Shown here: positions 18,657-27,929 of the stretch, in pieces
Position numbering within the stretch: position 1 is the first letter of the stretch
How the letters are laid out: each line of letters opens with the position of its first letter
DNA from: an uncultured Mucilaginibacter sp.
Lineage (GTDB): Bacteria > Bacteroidota > Bacteroidia > Sphingobacteriales > Sphingobacteriaceae
NCBI RefSeq assembly: GCF_913773635.1
Contig: NZ_CAJYGQ010000012.1
Span: 1-64,000 of the forward strand
Length of the DNA stretch: 64,000 bases
Direction: 5' to 3'
The notes under the pieces: generated by a model
Databases searched by the model: none
Seen by the model: only the letters and a program-made list of their open reading frames with translations
Told to the model about the DNA's origin: nothing
Translations under genes and position numbers: made by a program

Positions 18657-20348
18657 ATGAAAATCAGATTTACCCCCTATATAAAAGCCGCAGCATTGGT
18701 TGTAATGCTTACAGGTTCTTATTCATGCCGTAATATGTATGATGTAGAACCTCAAAACCAGGTTGACGCAAAAAATATGTTCCGTAACATCTATGACGCA
18801 GATGCTGCAGTGATAGGTATTTATGGTAAAGTGCTGAGTTTGGCCCGGCAGTACGAAGTGCTTAATGAACTACGTGCTGACCTGATGGACGTGACTCCAA
18901 ACGCAGGTGCCGAGTTACAGCAAATCAATACCCACAATGTGCTCGACGGCAATAGCTTCGCCGATCCGAAACCGTTTTACTCGGTAATCTTGAGTTGTAA
19001 CGATGTGATGAAGAACCTGAAGTTGATGTATGATACTAACAAGCTTACTGCAAATGACTACAATCAACGGTGGAGTGATGTGGCAGCATTACGCTCATGG
19101 TTATACTTTCAGTTGGGGATTCATTTTGGCGAGGTGCCTTACGTTACTGAGGCATTAACCAATGTAAACGACGTTAAAGACCAAAGCAAATACCCGCGTT
19201 TGAAACTGGATGCATTGGTCAGAACGCTTATCACCTTTTTAGAGGCGTTACCATATAAGCTTCCTTATCCCGCTGCCAATACTATGATAACACAGATAGA
19301 TGGTTATCCTTCAAAGCTGTTTTTTGTAAACAAAAAATGCTTGCTGGGAGACTTATATTTATGGAATAACGAATATCGTAAAGCCGCAACTGTATATAAA
19401 GAAGTGCTTGAAACCTCAACTCCTAATGGACCGAGTGATAGCTACAACTATTTCAACACCTATACTTTAAACAGTGGTAGTGATAATGATGCAGTTACCA
19501 CAAGTGCCTGGCAGGGGTTTTTGTCTCGCTCAATGCAAGATAGGGAGTTTCAGAGTGAGTGGATTTGGGCAATGGTCTTTGACAAGGCTTTTGCACCTGA
19601 AAATCCGTTTATTAACCTCTTTGCTAATAACGGTGGGCAGTATCTGGTTAAACCATCGCAAACCGCAATTGACAACTGGAACAGCCAGATACAAAACGAT
19701 GGAACTCCATTTGACTTACGTGGTCCCAACAATACGTATAAAATTATAAATGGCCAGCCTGTAATAGTTAAGTTTTTGTACAATTACTTAAGTACAACCA
19801 CAGGTTTACCGGTAAACGCCTTAGAGAATAACGGACGCTGGTTTTTATACCGCACACCAACGTTACACCTAAGGTATGCTGAAGCTGCCAACCGCGACGG
19901 GCAAACAAAAATTGCCTGGGCCTTGGTTAATGCCGGCATTAAAGGTGCTTATGATAACACTGCCGAACCGGATGCAACTAAACGCCGCATAACCAACTTG
20001 CCAGAACCTTATATGTTTGATGCCCGCAAACTCGATGCACCTACAATAAGAGGTAAATATCACCGTAACCTGGGTATAAGGGCACGTGTTGGTACAATTA
20101 ATTTAAGCGTTGCCTTTCAAAACGATATGGTAGGCATGGAAGATAAGCTACTGGAAGAGGCAGCACTTGAACTGGCTTATGAAGGTAACCGTTGGCAAGA
20201 CCTCATGCGTGTTGCACTACGACGTAATGACCCTGCATTACTGGCAGATAAGGTTTACAACAAGTTGCTTAAGGACGGCAACCCTGCGGCGGCATCTGTA
20301 AGGTCGCGCTTAATGAATACCGCTAACTGGTTTTTACCTTTCAAATAA
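18657..20348 (+). CDS. SusD-like surface glycan-binding lipoprotein (pair 2)
   Basis: This 563-residue protein has a lipobox ending SYSC (Cys24). SusD features are the N-terminal VEPQNQVDAKNMF, WSDVAALRSWLYFQLGIHFGEVPYV in the TPR-like part, TPTLHLRYAEAANRDG, and a C-terminal LLEEAALELAYEGNRWQDLMRVALRR. It is longer than SusD of pair 1 by about 70 residues. Together with the preceding SusC it should form the second importer of the locus. It is followed after 25 bases by the pectate lyase, in the same operon. Confidence 0.9.
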   Translation: MKIRFTPYIKAAALVVMLTGSYSCRNMYDVEPQNQVDAKNMFRNIYDADAAVIGIYGKVLSLARQYEVLNELRADLMDVTPNAGAELQQINTHNVLDGNSFADPKPFYSVILSCNDVMKNLKLMYDTNKLTANDYNQRWSDVAALRSWLYFQLGIHFGEVPYVTEALTNVNDVKDQSKYPRLKLDALVRTLITFLEALPYKLPYPAANTMITQIDGYPSKLFFVNKKCLLGDLYLWNNEYRKAATVYKEVLETSTPNGPSDSYNYFNTYTLNSGSDNDAVTTSAWQGFLSRSMQDREFQSEWIWAMVFDKAFAPENPFINLFANNGGQYLVKPSQTAIDNWNSQIQNDGTPFDLRGPNNTYKIINGQPVIVKFLYNYLSTTTGLPVNALENNGRWFLYRTPTLHLRYAEAANRDGQTKIAWALVNAGIKGAYDNTAEPDATKRRITNLPEPYMFDARKLDAPTIRGKYHRNLGIRARVGTINLSVAFQNDMVGMEDKLLEEAALELAYEGNRWQDLMRVALRRNDPALLADKVYNKLLKDGNPAAASVRSRLMNTANWFLPFK

Positions 20349-20373
20349 TAAGTAATTATATAACTCTGTCTGT

Positions 20374-21633
20374 ATGTCAATATTACCATTGGTGTCATCA
20401 AAATATAAGTTGCTCTTTTCGGCAATAACTATTGCTTCGTTTGGCGGATTTTTGCAGGCAAGTGCTCAAAAACTGGCTTTTCCTGAGGCAGAAGGGTTTG
20501 GGCGTTTTGCCACAGGCGGCAGGGGAGGCGAGGTATATCACGTTACAAATTTGAATGATTCTGGCGAAGGCTCGTTTCGTGATGCCGTTAGTCAATCAAA
20601 TCGTACTATCGTATTTGACGTAACGGGTGTGATAAAGATAACTGATAAAATCAAAGCATCACCTAAAATTACCGTTGCGGGCCAAACTGCCCCCGGGCAG
20701 GGCATTGTGGTGTATGGTAACGGTGTTTCATTTGCCGATAGCAGCATTATAAGATACATACGCTTTAGAGGGAGCATAAACATGCCGCGGGGTGCCTGCA
20801 CAGTGGTTGCTGATAATTGTAAGGATGTAATATTTGATCATGTGAGTATTGCCTGGGGTCGCTGGGATAATTTGCATATTAAAAACAGCCACAACATAAC
20901 GCTTCAATATTGTTTAATAGGCGAATCTATTGATCCGCAAAGGTTTGGTGCATTGTTTGAAAATCCAACCAATATCACTGTTCATCATAGTTTGTGGATT
21001 GATAATTCTAGCCGTAACCCAAAAGCAAAAGCAGGTATTGAGTACATCAACAACGTTATATACAATTGGGGATCAAACGGTTTTGTAGGCGGGCATTCAG
21101 GTGCCGTACACACCCAGGATATCATCAATAATTATTTCATAGCGGGTCCTAGTTCAAGCAAGTCATATATGGGTTTGTTTTCTGCTACAGACAGAGTTTA
21201 CCAGCGTGGTAACTACCTCGATGCCAACAAAGATGGTAAACTGAACGGACGGCTACTTGTTGATTCGGATTTTGTAAAAAAGGGTCCCACTTTATTAAAA
21301 ACATCAAACTACAAACCTGCCGTAAATATTGATAATGCTGCTGCAGCTTACAAAAAAGTGTTGAACGAAGTAGGTGCATCGCTACGGCGTGATGCAGTTG
21401 ATGAGCGGCTTATTGGCTACCTCAAAAGTTTAGGTACTAAAGGGCAAATCTTTAGGAATGAAGCGGATGCCGGAGGTCAGCCCAACTTGCCCGCGGGTGA
21501 AAAATTCGCAGATAGTAACAATGACGGAATACCCGATAAGTGGGACAAAAAGTTTAACACAAGCGCATCAAATGATGAAAATGGGTATACCCGTTTAGAG
21601 AAATACCTTAATGATATTGTAAAGTTGAAATAA
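20374..21633 (+). CDS. Secreted pectate lyase (polysaccharide lyase family 1 type)
   Basis: This enzyme should cleave polygalacturonate by beta-elimination with calcium. It has 419 residues: a signal peptide (about 1-32, ending ASAQ), then a right-handed parallel beta-helix with the hallmark GFGRFATGGRGGEVYHVTNL and GSFRDAV opening, FDVTGVI, TVAGQTAPG and a FDHVSIAWG strand. Arg214 in the SSRNPK motif corresponds to the family's catalytic arginine (RxP). A C-terminal DSNNDGIPDKWD stretch (380-391) looks like a calcium-binding thrombospondin-3 type loop, common at the end of Bacteroidota secreted enzymes. It is the last gene of the operon, before a terminator. Pectin is inferred as the PUL substrate largely from this gene and the neighbouring GH28. 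Confidence 0.9.
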   Translation: MSILPLVSSKYKLLFSAITIASFGGFLQASAQKLAFPEAEGFGRFATGGRGGEVYHVTNLNDSGEGSFRDAVSQSNRTIVFDVTGVIKITDKIKASPKITVAGQTAPGQGIVVYGNGVSFADSSIIRYIRFRGSINMPRGACTVVADNCKDVIFDHVSIAWGRWDNLHIKNSHNITLQYCLIGESIDPQRFGALFENPTNITVHHSLWIDNSSRNPKAKAGIEYINNVIYNWGSNGFVGGHSGAVHTQDIINNYFIAGPSSSKSYMGLFSATDRVYQRGNYLDANKDGKLNGRLLVDSDFVKKGPTLLKTSNYKPAVNIDNAAAAYKKVLNEVGASLRRDAVDERLIGYLKSLGTKGQIFRNEADAGGQPNLPAGEKFADSNNDGIPDKWDKKFNTSASNDENGYTRLEKYLNDIVKLK

Positions 21634-21669
21634 GACCTTGTAAACTACGTTTGCATTTTTAGTTGGTTT

Positions 21670-21699
21670 GCCGGGCGTTGGGAAACGTCCGGCTTTTTT
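21670..21699 (+). terminator. Intrinsic terminator closing the pectin PUL operon
   Basis: GCCGGGCGTT (21670-21679) pairs with AACGTCCGGC (21684-21693) around a 4-base loop, with one G-T pair and a following run of six T. It separates the long operon from the GH28 gene, which must have its own promoter or depend on readthrough. Confidence 0.85.
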
Positions 21700-21740
21700 A
21701 AATGTGAACCGATTTTAAGGCACTATAAAAAATTAAAGCT

Positions 21741-23048
21741 TTGAATTTAAAAAGTAACCTCATAGGCATTTTAATGCTAACACTGCCTTTTGTACCTGTT
21801 AGTATCGTAAGGCATACCATTTTAGTAAAAGGCAAACCATCACTCACAGAAAATAAGATTTATAACATAAAAAACTGCGGTGCAAAGGATGATGGCCATA
21901 CCGTAAACACGGTTGTTATACAAAAAGTAATTGACAGCTGTAGCGCAAATGGCGGCGGCACTGTCCTTATTCCGCAAGGGACTTTTGTGAGTGGTGCTTT
22001 GTTTATAAAACCGGGTGTGAATTTGGATATACAAAAGGGCGGCATACTTAAGGGATCTGTTAATATAGATGATTATCCGCGCCAAATGACCCGTATTGAA
22101 GGTCACTCGCAAATGTGGCGACCTGCTCTTATAAATGCTAAAGGTGTTCATCAGCTACGGATAAGTGGTGGTGGTGAGATAAATGGAAGCGGTCGTCCGT
22201 TTTGGAAGTTGTTTTATGATACACGTACTAAAGTTGCCGGAACTGCAAACTTAGATGTAGATAGACCGCGGCTTATGTTCATTGAGGACTCGCATGACAT
22301 TAAAATTTCTGGCATAAACTTCAAAGACTCCGGCTTTTGGAATCTTCATTTATACAGGGATAAAAATGTGATTGTACAAAATTGTCGGTTTGAAGCAGCA
22401 CACCGTTCAAAGCCTGATGACCATGCTCCAAGCTCTGACGGTATTGATGTTGATAGTTCGCAGGATATATTTATAAGCAAATGCTACTTTGCCGTTGGAG
22501 ACGATGATATTGCGCTTAAAGGTTCAAAAGGGCCCTTTGCTATGAATGATAAGGATAGTCCGCCGGTTGAGCGTATCCGTATAGCCGATTGTGTATTTGA
22601 AGCTGGAGGCGGCGTGGTTACCTGTGGCAGTGAGGCCACTATTGTGCGCAACGTTATTATTGAGCGTTGCATTGCCAGGGGAGTAAATGTTTTAAGGCTT
22701 AAACTACGGCCCGACACGCCGCAACAGTATGAAAATATAAGTTTAAGTGATATAACCATGTCGGGCAAATCGCAGCTTTTAAAGGTATCACCGTGGACAC
22801 AGTATTTTGATTTAAAAGGTCAGCAGCCACCTTCATCACTTATAAAAAACATTAGTATTAAAAATGTAAAAGGTGATTGCGCAACTTTGGGTGAGGTAAA
22901 AGGTACCGCCAAAACCACCATTCATCCTATACAGCTTACCAATGTAACGCTGGCTGTGGCAACTGTAAATTTATCAGACACCACCTGCAAAAATATTGCT
23001 TTAAAAAATGTGGTTATTAATGGCAAAGCTTTTACGGCTGCCAGATAG
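21741..23048 (+). CDS. Secreted GH28 pectinase (polygalacturonase-like)
   Basis: This 435-residue hydrolase is expected to cleave galacturonosyl linkages in pectin. The N-terminus has a Lys-containing n-region and a hydrophobic core (5-22) and is probably exported. The TTG start is chosen because an in-frame stop lies at 21726-21728 and the first ATG (21774) would remove the charged n-region. The beta-helix carries the family motifs in diverged form: SSDGID (Asp233), GDDDIALK (Asp254-Asp256), TCGSEAT in place of the usual GHG region, and RLKLRPDT near the RIK position. The Asp triad of GH28 is therefore kept. The wording fits exo-acting or rhamnogalacturonan-type members better than classical endo-polygalacturonase, but I cannot decide. 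It is separated from the lyase by a terminator and followed by its own. Confidence 0.88.
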   Translation: MNLKSNLIGILMLTLPFVPVSIVRHTILVKGKPSLTENKIYNIKNCGAKDDGHTVNTVVIQKVIDSCSANGGGTVLIPQGTFVSGALFIKPGVNLDIQKGGILKGSVNIDDYPRQMTRIEGHSQMWRPALINAKGVHQLRISGGGEINGSGRPFWKLFYDTRTKVAGTANLDVDRPRLMFIEDSHDIKISGINFKDSGFWNLHLYRDKNVIVQNCRFEAAHRSKPDDHAPSSDGIDVDSSQDIFISKCYFAVGDDDIALKGSKGPFAMNDKDSPPVERIRIADCVFEAGGGVVTCGSEATIVRNVIIERCIARGVNVLRLKLRPDTPQQYENISLSDITMSGKSQLLKVSPWTQYFDLKGQQPPSSLIKNISIKNVKGDCATLGEVKGTAKTTIHPIQLTNVTLAVATVNLSDTTCKNIALKNVVINGKAFTAAR

Positions 23049-23069
23049 TGGATATTAACTTTTTTATTA

Positions 23070-23108
23070 AAGAAAAGCTTTCCTCAAAAGGAAGGCTTTT
23101 CTTGTTTT
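23070..23108 (+). terminator. Intrinsic terminator after GH28
   Basis: A 14-bp stem (23070-23083 with 23090-23103, one G-T pair) encloses the loop TCAAAA and is followed by a short T-run. Confidence 0.85.
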
Positions 23109-23196
23109 ACACAAGGGGCAAAGTTTTTCATTGTTTAACAAATCCCTAACATTAGCATGTTTTTGAAGTAACAACAGAGCTAAATCTTTGCAGGGT

Positions 23197-23754
23197 ATGG
23201 AATATATTACCCTTATACGCAATGGTTGTCTTACAACTTTCAAAATTGTTTACTACCAGTATCATCCAAAGTTATACGCTTTCCTGTTGGGTAAAACATC
23301 TTCATCTTATATTGCCGAAGAGGTTGTGCAGCTAACATTTATTAAGCTGTGGAACAACCGCGAAAGCTTGTCATTAGAAATTAATTTTGATATCCAACTG
23401 TTTCGCATTGCACGTACTACGCTCATTGATGAACTACGGAAGGATAGCATCAGAAATAACCATATCAGCCGTATTGAGTTTAACATAAACGCTGGGTATA
23501 ATGAACAATTTGATAACCGCGAAACGCTAAGAAACGTCACTAAAGCCATTGAAAAACTGCCTCACGTACGTAAAACCGTTTTTAAATTGAGTCGATTTAA
23601 CCACCTCACTAACGCCGAAATTGCTGCAATGCTTTCCATCTCAACGAAGACTGTCGAAAATCATATCAATCTTGCTTTAAAAGAACTACGCAATTCGACA
23701 ATAATTACAGTTTCCTTCCTTTCTGTAGCTCATGCAATATTAAATAATTATTAA
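23197..23754 (+). CDS. ECF sigma factor (FecI-like)
   Basis: An extracytoplasmic-function sigma factor expected to direct RNA polymerase to the SusC/SusD operon downstream once released by its anti-sigma. The ATG at 23197 gives 185 residues; a TTG at 23188 is the alternative. Region 2 spans about 20-85 (YHPKLYAFLLGK, EEVVQLTFIKLWNNRE, LFRIARTTLIDELRK). Region 4 spans about 115-165 (AIEKLPHVRKTVFKLSRFNHLTNAEIAAMLSISTKTVENHI). The C-terminus is hydrophobic, as often seen in Bacteroidota FecI-type factors. The FecR anti-sigma gene follows after 34 bases. Confidence 0.9.
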   Translation: MEYITLIRNGCLTTFKIVYYQYHPKLYAFLLGKTSSSYIAEEVVQLTFIKLWNNRESLSLEINFDIQLFRIARTTLIDELRKDSIRNNHISRIEFNINAGYNEQFDNRETLRNVTKAIEKLPHVRKTVFKLSRFNHLTNAEIAAMLSISTKTVENHINLALKELRNSTIITVSFLSVAHAILNNY

Positions 23755-23788
23755 GTGTTGGGGGTTAGCATTGTGATGGCCGTATTGT

Positions 23789-24856
23789 ATGTATATGCAG
23801 CCCACGCCAGCTCAAATTATTAAATATTTTAAACGCGAGTGCACACCCTACGAAGCTGAACTTGTTCATCGGTACTTATCAGCGCACCCGGAAGTACTTG
23901 AAGAATACGTCGGTGAAAAGGAGTGGAGAGATTTAGCACATTACAGTAGTCCCAAAAGCTCGCGCACCGAAAAAATGCTGGGCAATATCCTGCTGGGCAT
24001 TGAACGTCATTCTGAGCAAAAAGTAAGGCTCATAAATCCGGCTATTGTTAATGCTTTAGCAGCTTGCTTATGCATAGCGGTAACTATTTTATTATGGGTA
24101 CACTTTAACCCGGTAAGTAAGGCCAAACCAGTGCCGTTTGCGGCAAAAGTAACCAAACAATTAAATTGGAGAACTACCATAAACAAGGCCAATCATGAGT
24201 TAAGCGTTTTGCTGGATGATGGCTCGCACATAGTAATGGAGCCAAAGGCTGCGATAAAATACACTGTGCCTTTCAAGCGTAATGCCAGGGAAATATATTT
24301 AAAAGGTGTTGCCCGTTTTTACGTAGCTAAAGATAAGAGCAGGCCGTTTACGGTTTATGCCGGGCCGTTGGCAACCACCGCTTTGGGTACTGTGTTTAAA
24401 ATAACAGCCAAGCCAAACAGCATACACACCAAAGTAAGGCTTTTAAGCGGTAAGGTAAAAGTTGTGCAATACCAAAACCCCGAGCCTCAGAGTCAGGCAG
24501 TGTATTTATTGCCTGGTAAAGAGCTTGTGTTTAACAATAAACACCAATCTCTAATAGTTTCAGCGTTCAATACAAACCCTGTTAAAGCAAATTTTGCAGT
24601 ACAGGCCGGCAAAACTATTATAAAAGGGGATACGCTCAACTTTACAAATCAGCAGCTCCCGCTTGTTATTAATAAAATTGAAGAGACCTACAACGTTCAA
24701 ATTCAATCGCGCGTAAGCTTAAAAAAATACTATTTCACAGGTGAGTTTAATACCCGTACTGAAAGCCTTAACAATGTTTTAGGCACCATTACGGCACTTA
24801 ATAAACTGCACTTCAACCTGCAGCCCGATAGTACTTACATCATCACTAAAAAATAA
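23789..24856 (+). CDS. FecR-family anti-sigma factor with C-terminal DUF4974
   Basis: This 355-residue inner-membrane protein should hold the adjacent sigma factor until a signal comes from the outer-membrane transporter. It has a cytoplasmic N-terminal part (1-80) containing the sigma-binding region, one transmembrane helix (about 86-105), a periplasmic FecR domain (about 125-230, with LDDGSHIVMEPKAAIKYTVPF and GTVFKITA) and a C-terminal DUF4974 (about 280-352, with GDTLNFTNQQLPLVINKIEETYNVQI). An ATG at 23795 is a possible alternative start. The SusC gene follows after 26 bases. Confidence 0.92.
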   Translation: MYMQPTPAQIIKYFKRECTPYEAELVHRYLSAHPEVLEEYVGEKEWRDLAHYSSPKSSRTEKMLGNILLGIERHSEQKVRLINPAIVNALAACLCIAVTILLWVHFNPVSKAKPVPFAAKVTKQLNWRTTINKANHELSVLLDDGSHIVMEPKAAIKYTVPFKRNAREIYLKGVARFYVAKDKSRPFTVYAGPLATTALGTVFKITAKPNSIHTKVRLLSGKVKVVQYQNPEPQSQAVYLLPGKELVFNNKHQSLIVSAFNTNPVKANFAVQAGKTIIKGDTLNFTNQQLPLVINKIEETYNVQIQSRVSLKKYYFTGEFNTRTESLNNVLGTITALNKLHFNLQPDSTYIITKK

Positions 24857-24882
24857 ACTACTGCAAATCAACCCAAAAAGCT

Positions 24883-27800
24883 ATGAACAAAACTTACAAG
24901 CAATGTTTTAAATGCCTGCAGGCAATTTTCCTCATATGCGGCTTTTTGCTGCTTGGAAAATCCTTGCATGCGCAAACTGGTCCATCGGCCTCAGGTATGG
25001 TTAAGGATACCCTCGGAGTGCCAATAGTTGGAGCAACCGTTAAAGCTGAAAACAAGCTTACCGGCAAAGCAACCAACGCAACTACAGATGTTAATGGTGT
25101 TTTTAATATCAGCAATCTTCAAACAGGTGGCAATTATAGCTTTACCTTTACTTTTATTGGTTTTGAAACTAAAACACTTACAGGTTACCAGGCACTGGCC
25201 GGTAATAAAATATCGCTTTCGGTAACGCTAAAAGAAAGTGCAACCTCTTTAACCCAGGTGGTAGTAACCGGCTACGGAACCAGCCGCAAAGCCGACTTAA
25301 CCGGTGCAATAACATCGGTGCAGGCAGAGGATTTTAACCGTGGTGTGATAAGTTCTCCGGCACAATTACTTCAAGGTAAGGTTCCGGGCTTTAACATTAC
25401 CCGTAGCGGTAACCCTAACGACAGGGGATCAATACTTCTGAGGGGGCCATCAACTTTACGTGCCGGGGCACAGGAACCTTTTTATGTAATTGACGGCGTT
25501 CCGGGTGCATCAATTGACTTATTGGCACCTGATGATATTATGAGCATTGATGTGCTTAAAGATGCATCATCAACCGCAATCTATGGTGCGCGGGCTGCCA
25601 ATGGTGTTATTATGGTTACTACCCGCAAGGCAAAACCCGGGCAATCAAGCCTGAGTTATAGTGGTTACGGCGCAGTTGAAAACGTATCCAACCAGATTGC
25701 CGTACTTGGTGGCGATGAGTTGCGCAGCTACCTGCAGGCCAATAACCGTACTTTAAACCTGGTTGATAATAATGCCGGTGCTAATACCGACTGGCAAAAG
25801 GAACTTACTCAAACAAGCATCTCCAATAACCACAACGTTTCCCTTAATGGTAACTCAGGGCAAACGGCTTACAACGTAAGTTTAAATTACCTGAATAATA
25901 AAGGTATCATAAAAACATCCGGACTTGAGCGTTTCATCTTACGTGCCAATATTGATCAAAAGTTTTTTGATAACAGGTTGCGGTTAAATGTATCGGGCGT
26001 AAACAGTGTTACCAGCAGCCGTAACATTGCCCGTGAGGTATATCAAAATATGCTTACTTATTTACCTACGGTAAATGTAAGGCAGCCTGACGGCTCTTAT
26101 ACAGAAAACTTTACCCGTACACGCGGATACCTGAATCCGGTATCATTGATCGATAATAATATCTACAACAGCAGGGTAAAAACCTTTTTAGGAAACGCAA
26201 TTGCCGAAGCACGTTTGTTCACAGGCTTGAAGTATACGCTAAGCATTTCGTACCAAGACGAGCAAAACTATAATGATTCATATAACAACCGTTTCTCGGG
26301 TTTAGCTCAAGGACTTAATGGTTATGCCCGCAGACAATCATGGACCAATAACAAAAAGATTATTGAAAGTTACTTTAACTATGATAAGCGGTTTGGCGAT
26401 CATGACTTAAAGTTACTTGCCGGCTACTCATGGCAAGAGGATGAACGCAATAATGGTTTTGGCACTTCAAATCAAAATTTTGTAAATGACAATCTTACCT
26501 ACAACAATCTTACTTTAGGCAACGCACCTGTAGGAGCAGTAATTAATTACAGCGTTGATGATCCTATACTGGGTGGCACCAATCCACCTATTGCTATATT
26601 AAGGATTATATCTTTTTACGGCAGGGCGCAGTATAATTACAAAGATAAGTATCTGTTCCAAACATCGTTGCGTCGTGATGGATCTTCAGCGTTTGGGGCC
26701 AATAGCAGATGGGGATATTTTCCATCAGTATCGGCAGCATGGAACATTAGCAATGAGGACTTTATGAAAGGTGTGAGCTTTGTAAATAATCTTAAGCTAA
26801 GGGCGGGCTGGGGTAGCTCTGGTAATAGCGATGGCATCAGGCCGTTTACTACTCTGCTGCTTTATGGTGTAACCACCGGTTCGAGGTTTTATTACAACGG
26901 AAACTACATCAATCCAATCGGCCCGCGTCAAAATCAAAACCCGGATTTAAAATGGGAAACTACTGATGTAGCAAATATTGGTGTTGATTTCAGCTTATTC
27001 AATAACATCCTGTCAGGTTCGGTTGATGTGTATGATAAACGCACTAAAGATTTAATCAACGATTACCAGGTATCAACAACTCAATATTACCTGCCGTTTT
27101 TAACAGCTAACGGTGGTAACATCAGAAATAAAGGTATTGAGGCCATAGTTAGCGTAAGGCCCTTAGTGGGCAAATCTCTGAAATGGACAAGCACGGTAAA
27201 CGTAGCTTATAATAAAAACACGGTAGAGTCACTATCAAGCGATTTGTTTCAGTTAGATTATCAGCGTACAGCCTACCTTGGCGGTAAGGGGCAATCAGCT
27301 AATCCTTCACAAATATTGCAAACAGGCTTACCGTTAGGTTCTTTCTTGTTAGCTCGTTATGCCGGGAAGGATGCTCAAGGGGTAAGTCAGTTTTACAAGG
27401 CCGACGGCTCGATATCAACCACTCCACCCGTAGTGGCCGATTTTGCTTATGTTGGCAATGCACAGCCAAAACTTATTTACGGTTGGGGCAACACCTTTAC
27501 CTATAAAAATGTTGATTTAGGCTTTTTTGTGCGAGGTGTATTGGGCAACAAGGTGTTAAATGCAACCCTGGCTAATTTAAATAGTCCGTCTGATGCAACT
27601 AATGTAAACATTCCAAGGTTTACGTTAAACGAGTCTCCTAACGATAATAACGCTTACATACTTTCAGACCGTTATCTGGAAAGCGGTTCTTACCTGCGTT
27701 TAGATAATGCTACGTTAGGCTATAACATTCCGCTAAAGGTAAAATCAATAAACCGTTTGCGCATTTATGCCACCGGAAATAATTTGTTTTTAATAACCAA

Positions 27801-27915
27801 ATACCGCGGTATTGACCCCGAAATGAATATGGGTGGTGTTACGCCTGGTATTGATAACAACAATTTCTATCCTAAAACACGCACATTCCTTTTAGGCTTA
27901 AACGTTACTTTTTAA
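24883..27915 (+). CDS. SusC-type TonB-dependent transporter of the sigma/anti-sigma locus (pair 3)
   Basis: A 1010-residue outer-membrane transporter with a signal peptide ending LHAQ (about 31), a carboxypeptidase-regulatory-like domain (about 35-112), the TonB-box-like VVVTGYGTSRKADLTG, a plug with PFYVIDGVPG and SIDVLKDASSTAIYGARAANGVIMVTT, and a barrel ending in GLNVTF. Transporters that signal through FecI/FecR usually carry an STN domain before the carboxypeptidase-like domain. None is visible here, as the mature protein starts almost directly with SGMVKDTLGVPIVGATV. How the signal passes to FecR is therefore unclear. The SusD partner follows after 14 bases. Confidence 0.93.
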   Translation: MNKTYKQCFKCLQAIFLICGFLLLGKSLHAQTGPSASGMVKDTLGVPIVGATVKAENKLTGKATNATTDVNGVFNISNLQTGGNYSFTFTFIGFETKTLTGYQALAGNKISLSVTLKESATSLTQVVVTGYGTSRKADLTGAITSVQAEDFNRGVISSPAQLLQGKVPGFNITRSGNPNDRGSILLRGPSTLRAGAQEPFYVIDGVPGASIDLLAPDDIMSIDVLKDASSTAIYGARAANGVIMVTTRKAKPGQSSLSYSGYGAVENVSNQIAVLGGDELRSYLQANNRTLNLVDNNAGANTDWQKELTQTSISNNHNVSLNGNSGQTAYNVSLNYLNNKGIIKTSGLERFILRANIDQKFFDNRLRLNVSGVNSVTSSRNIAREVYQNMLTYLPTVNVRQPDGSYTENFTRTRGYLNPVSLIDNNIYNSRVKTFLGNAIAEARLFTGLKYTLSISYQDEQNYNDSYNNRFSGLAQGLNGYARRQSWTNNKKIIESYFNYDKRFGDHDLKLLAGYSWQEDERNNGFGTSNQNFVNDNLTYNNLTLGNAPVGAVINYSVDDPILGGTNPPIAILRIISFYGRAQYNYKDKYLFQTSLRRDGSSAFGANSRWGYFPSVSAAWNISNEDFMKGVSFVNNLKLRAGWGSSGNSDGIRPFTTLLLYGVTTGSRFYYNGNYINPIGPRQNQNPDLKWETTDVANIGVDFSLFNNILSGSVDVYDKRTKDLINDYQVSTTQYYLPFLTANGGNIRNKGIEAIVSVRPLVGKSLKWTSTVNVAYNKNTVESLSSDLFQLDYQRTAYLGGKGQSANPSQILQTGLPLGSFLLARYAGKDAQGVSQFYKADGSISTTPPVVADFAYVGNAQPKLIYGWGNTFTYKNVDLGFFVRGVLGNKVLNATLANLNSPSDATNVNIPRFTLNESPNDNNAYILSDRYLESGSYLRLDNATLGYNIPLKVKSINRLRIYATGNNLFLITKYRGIDPEMNMGGVTPGIDNNNFYPKTRTFLLGLNVTF

Positions 27916-27929
27916 TCATTAATTCAACA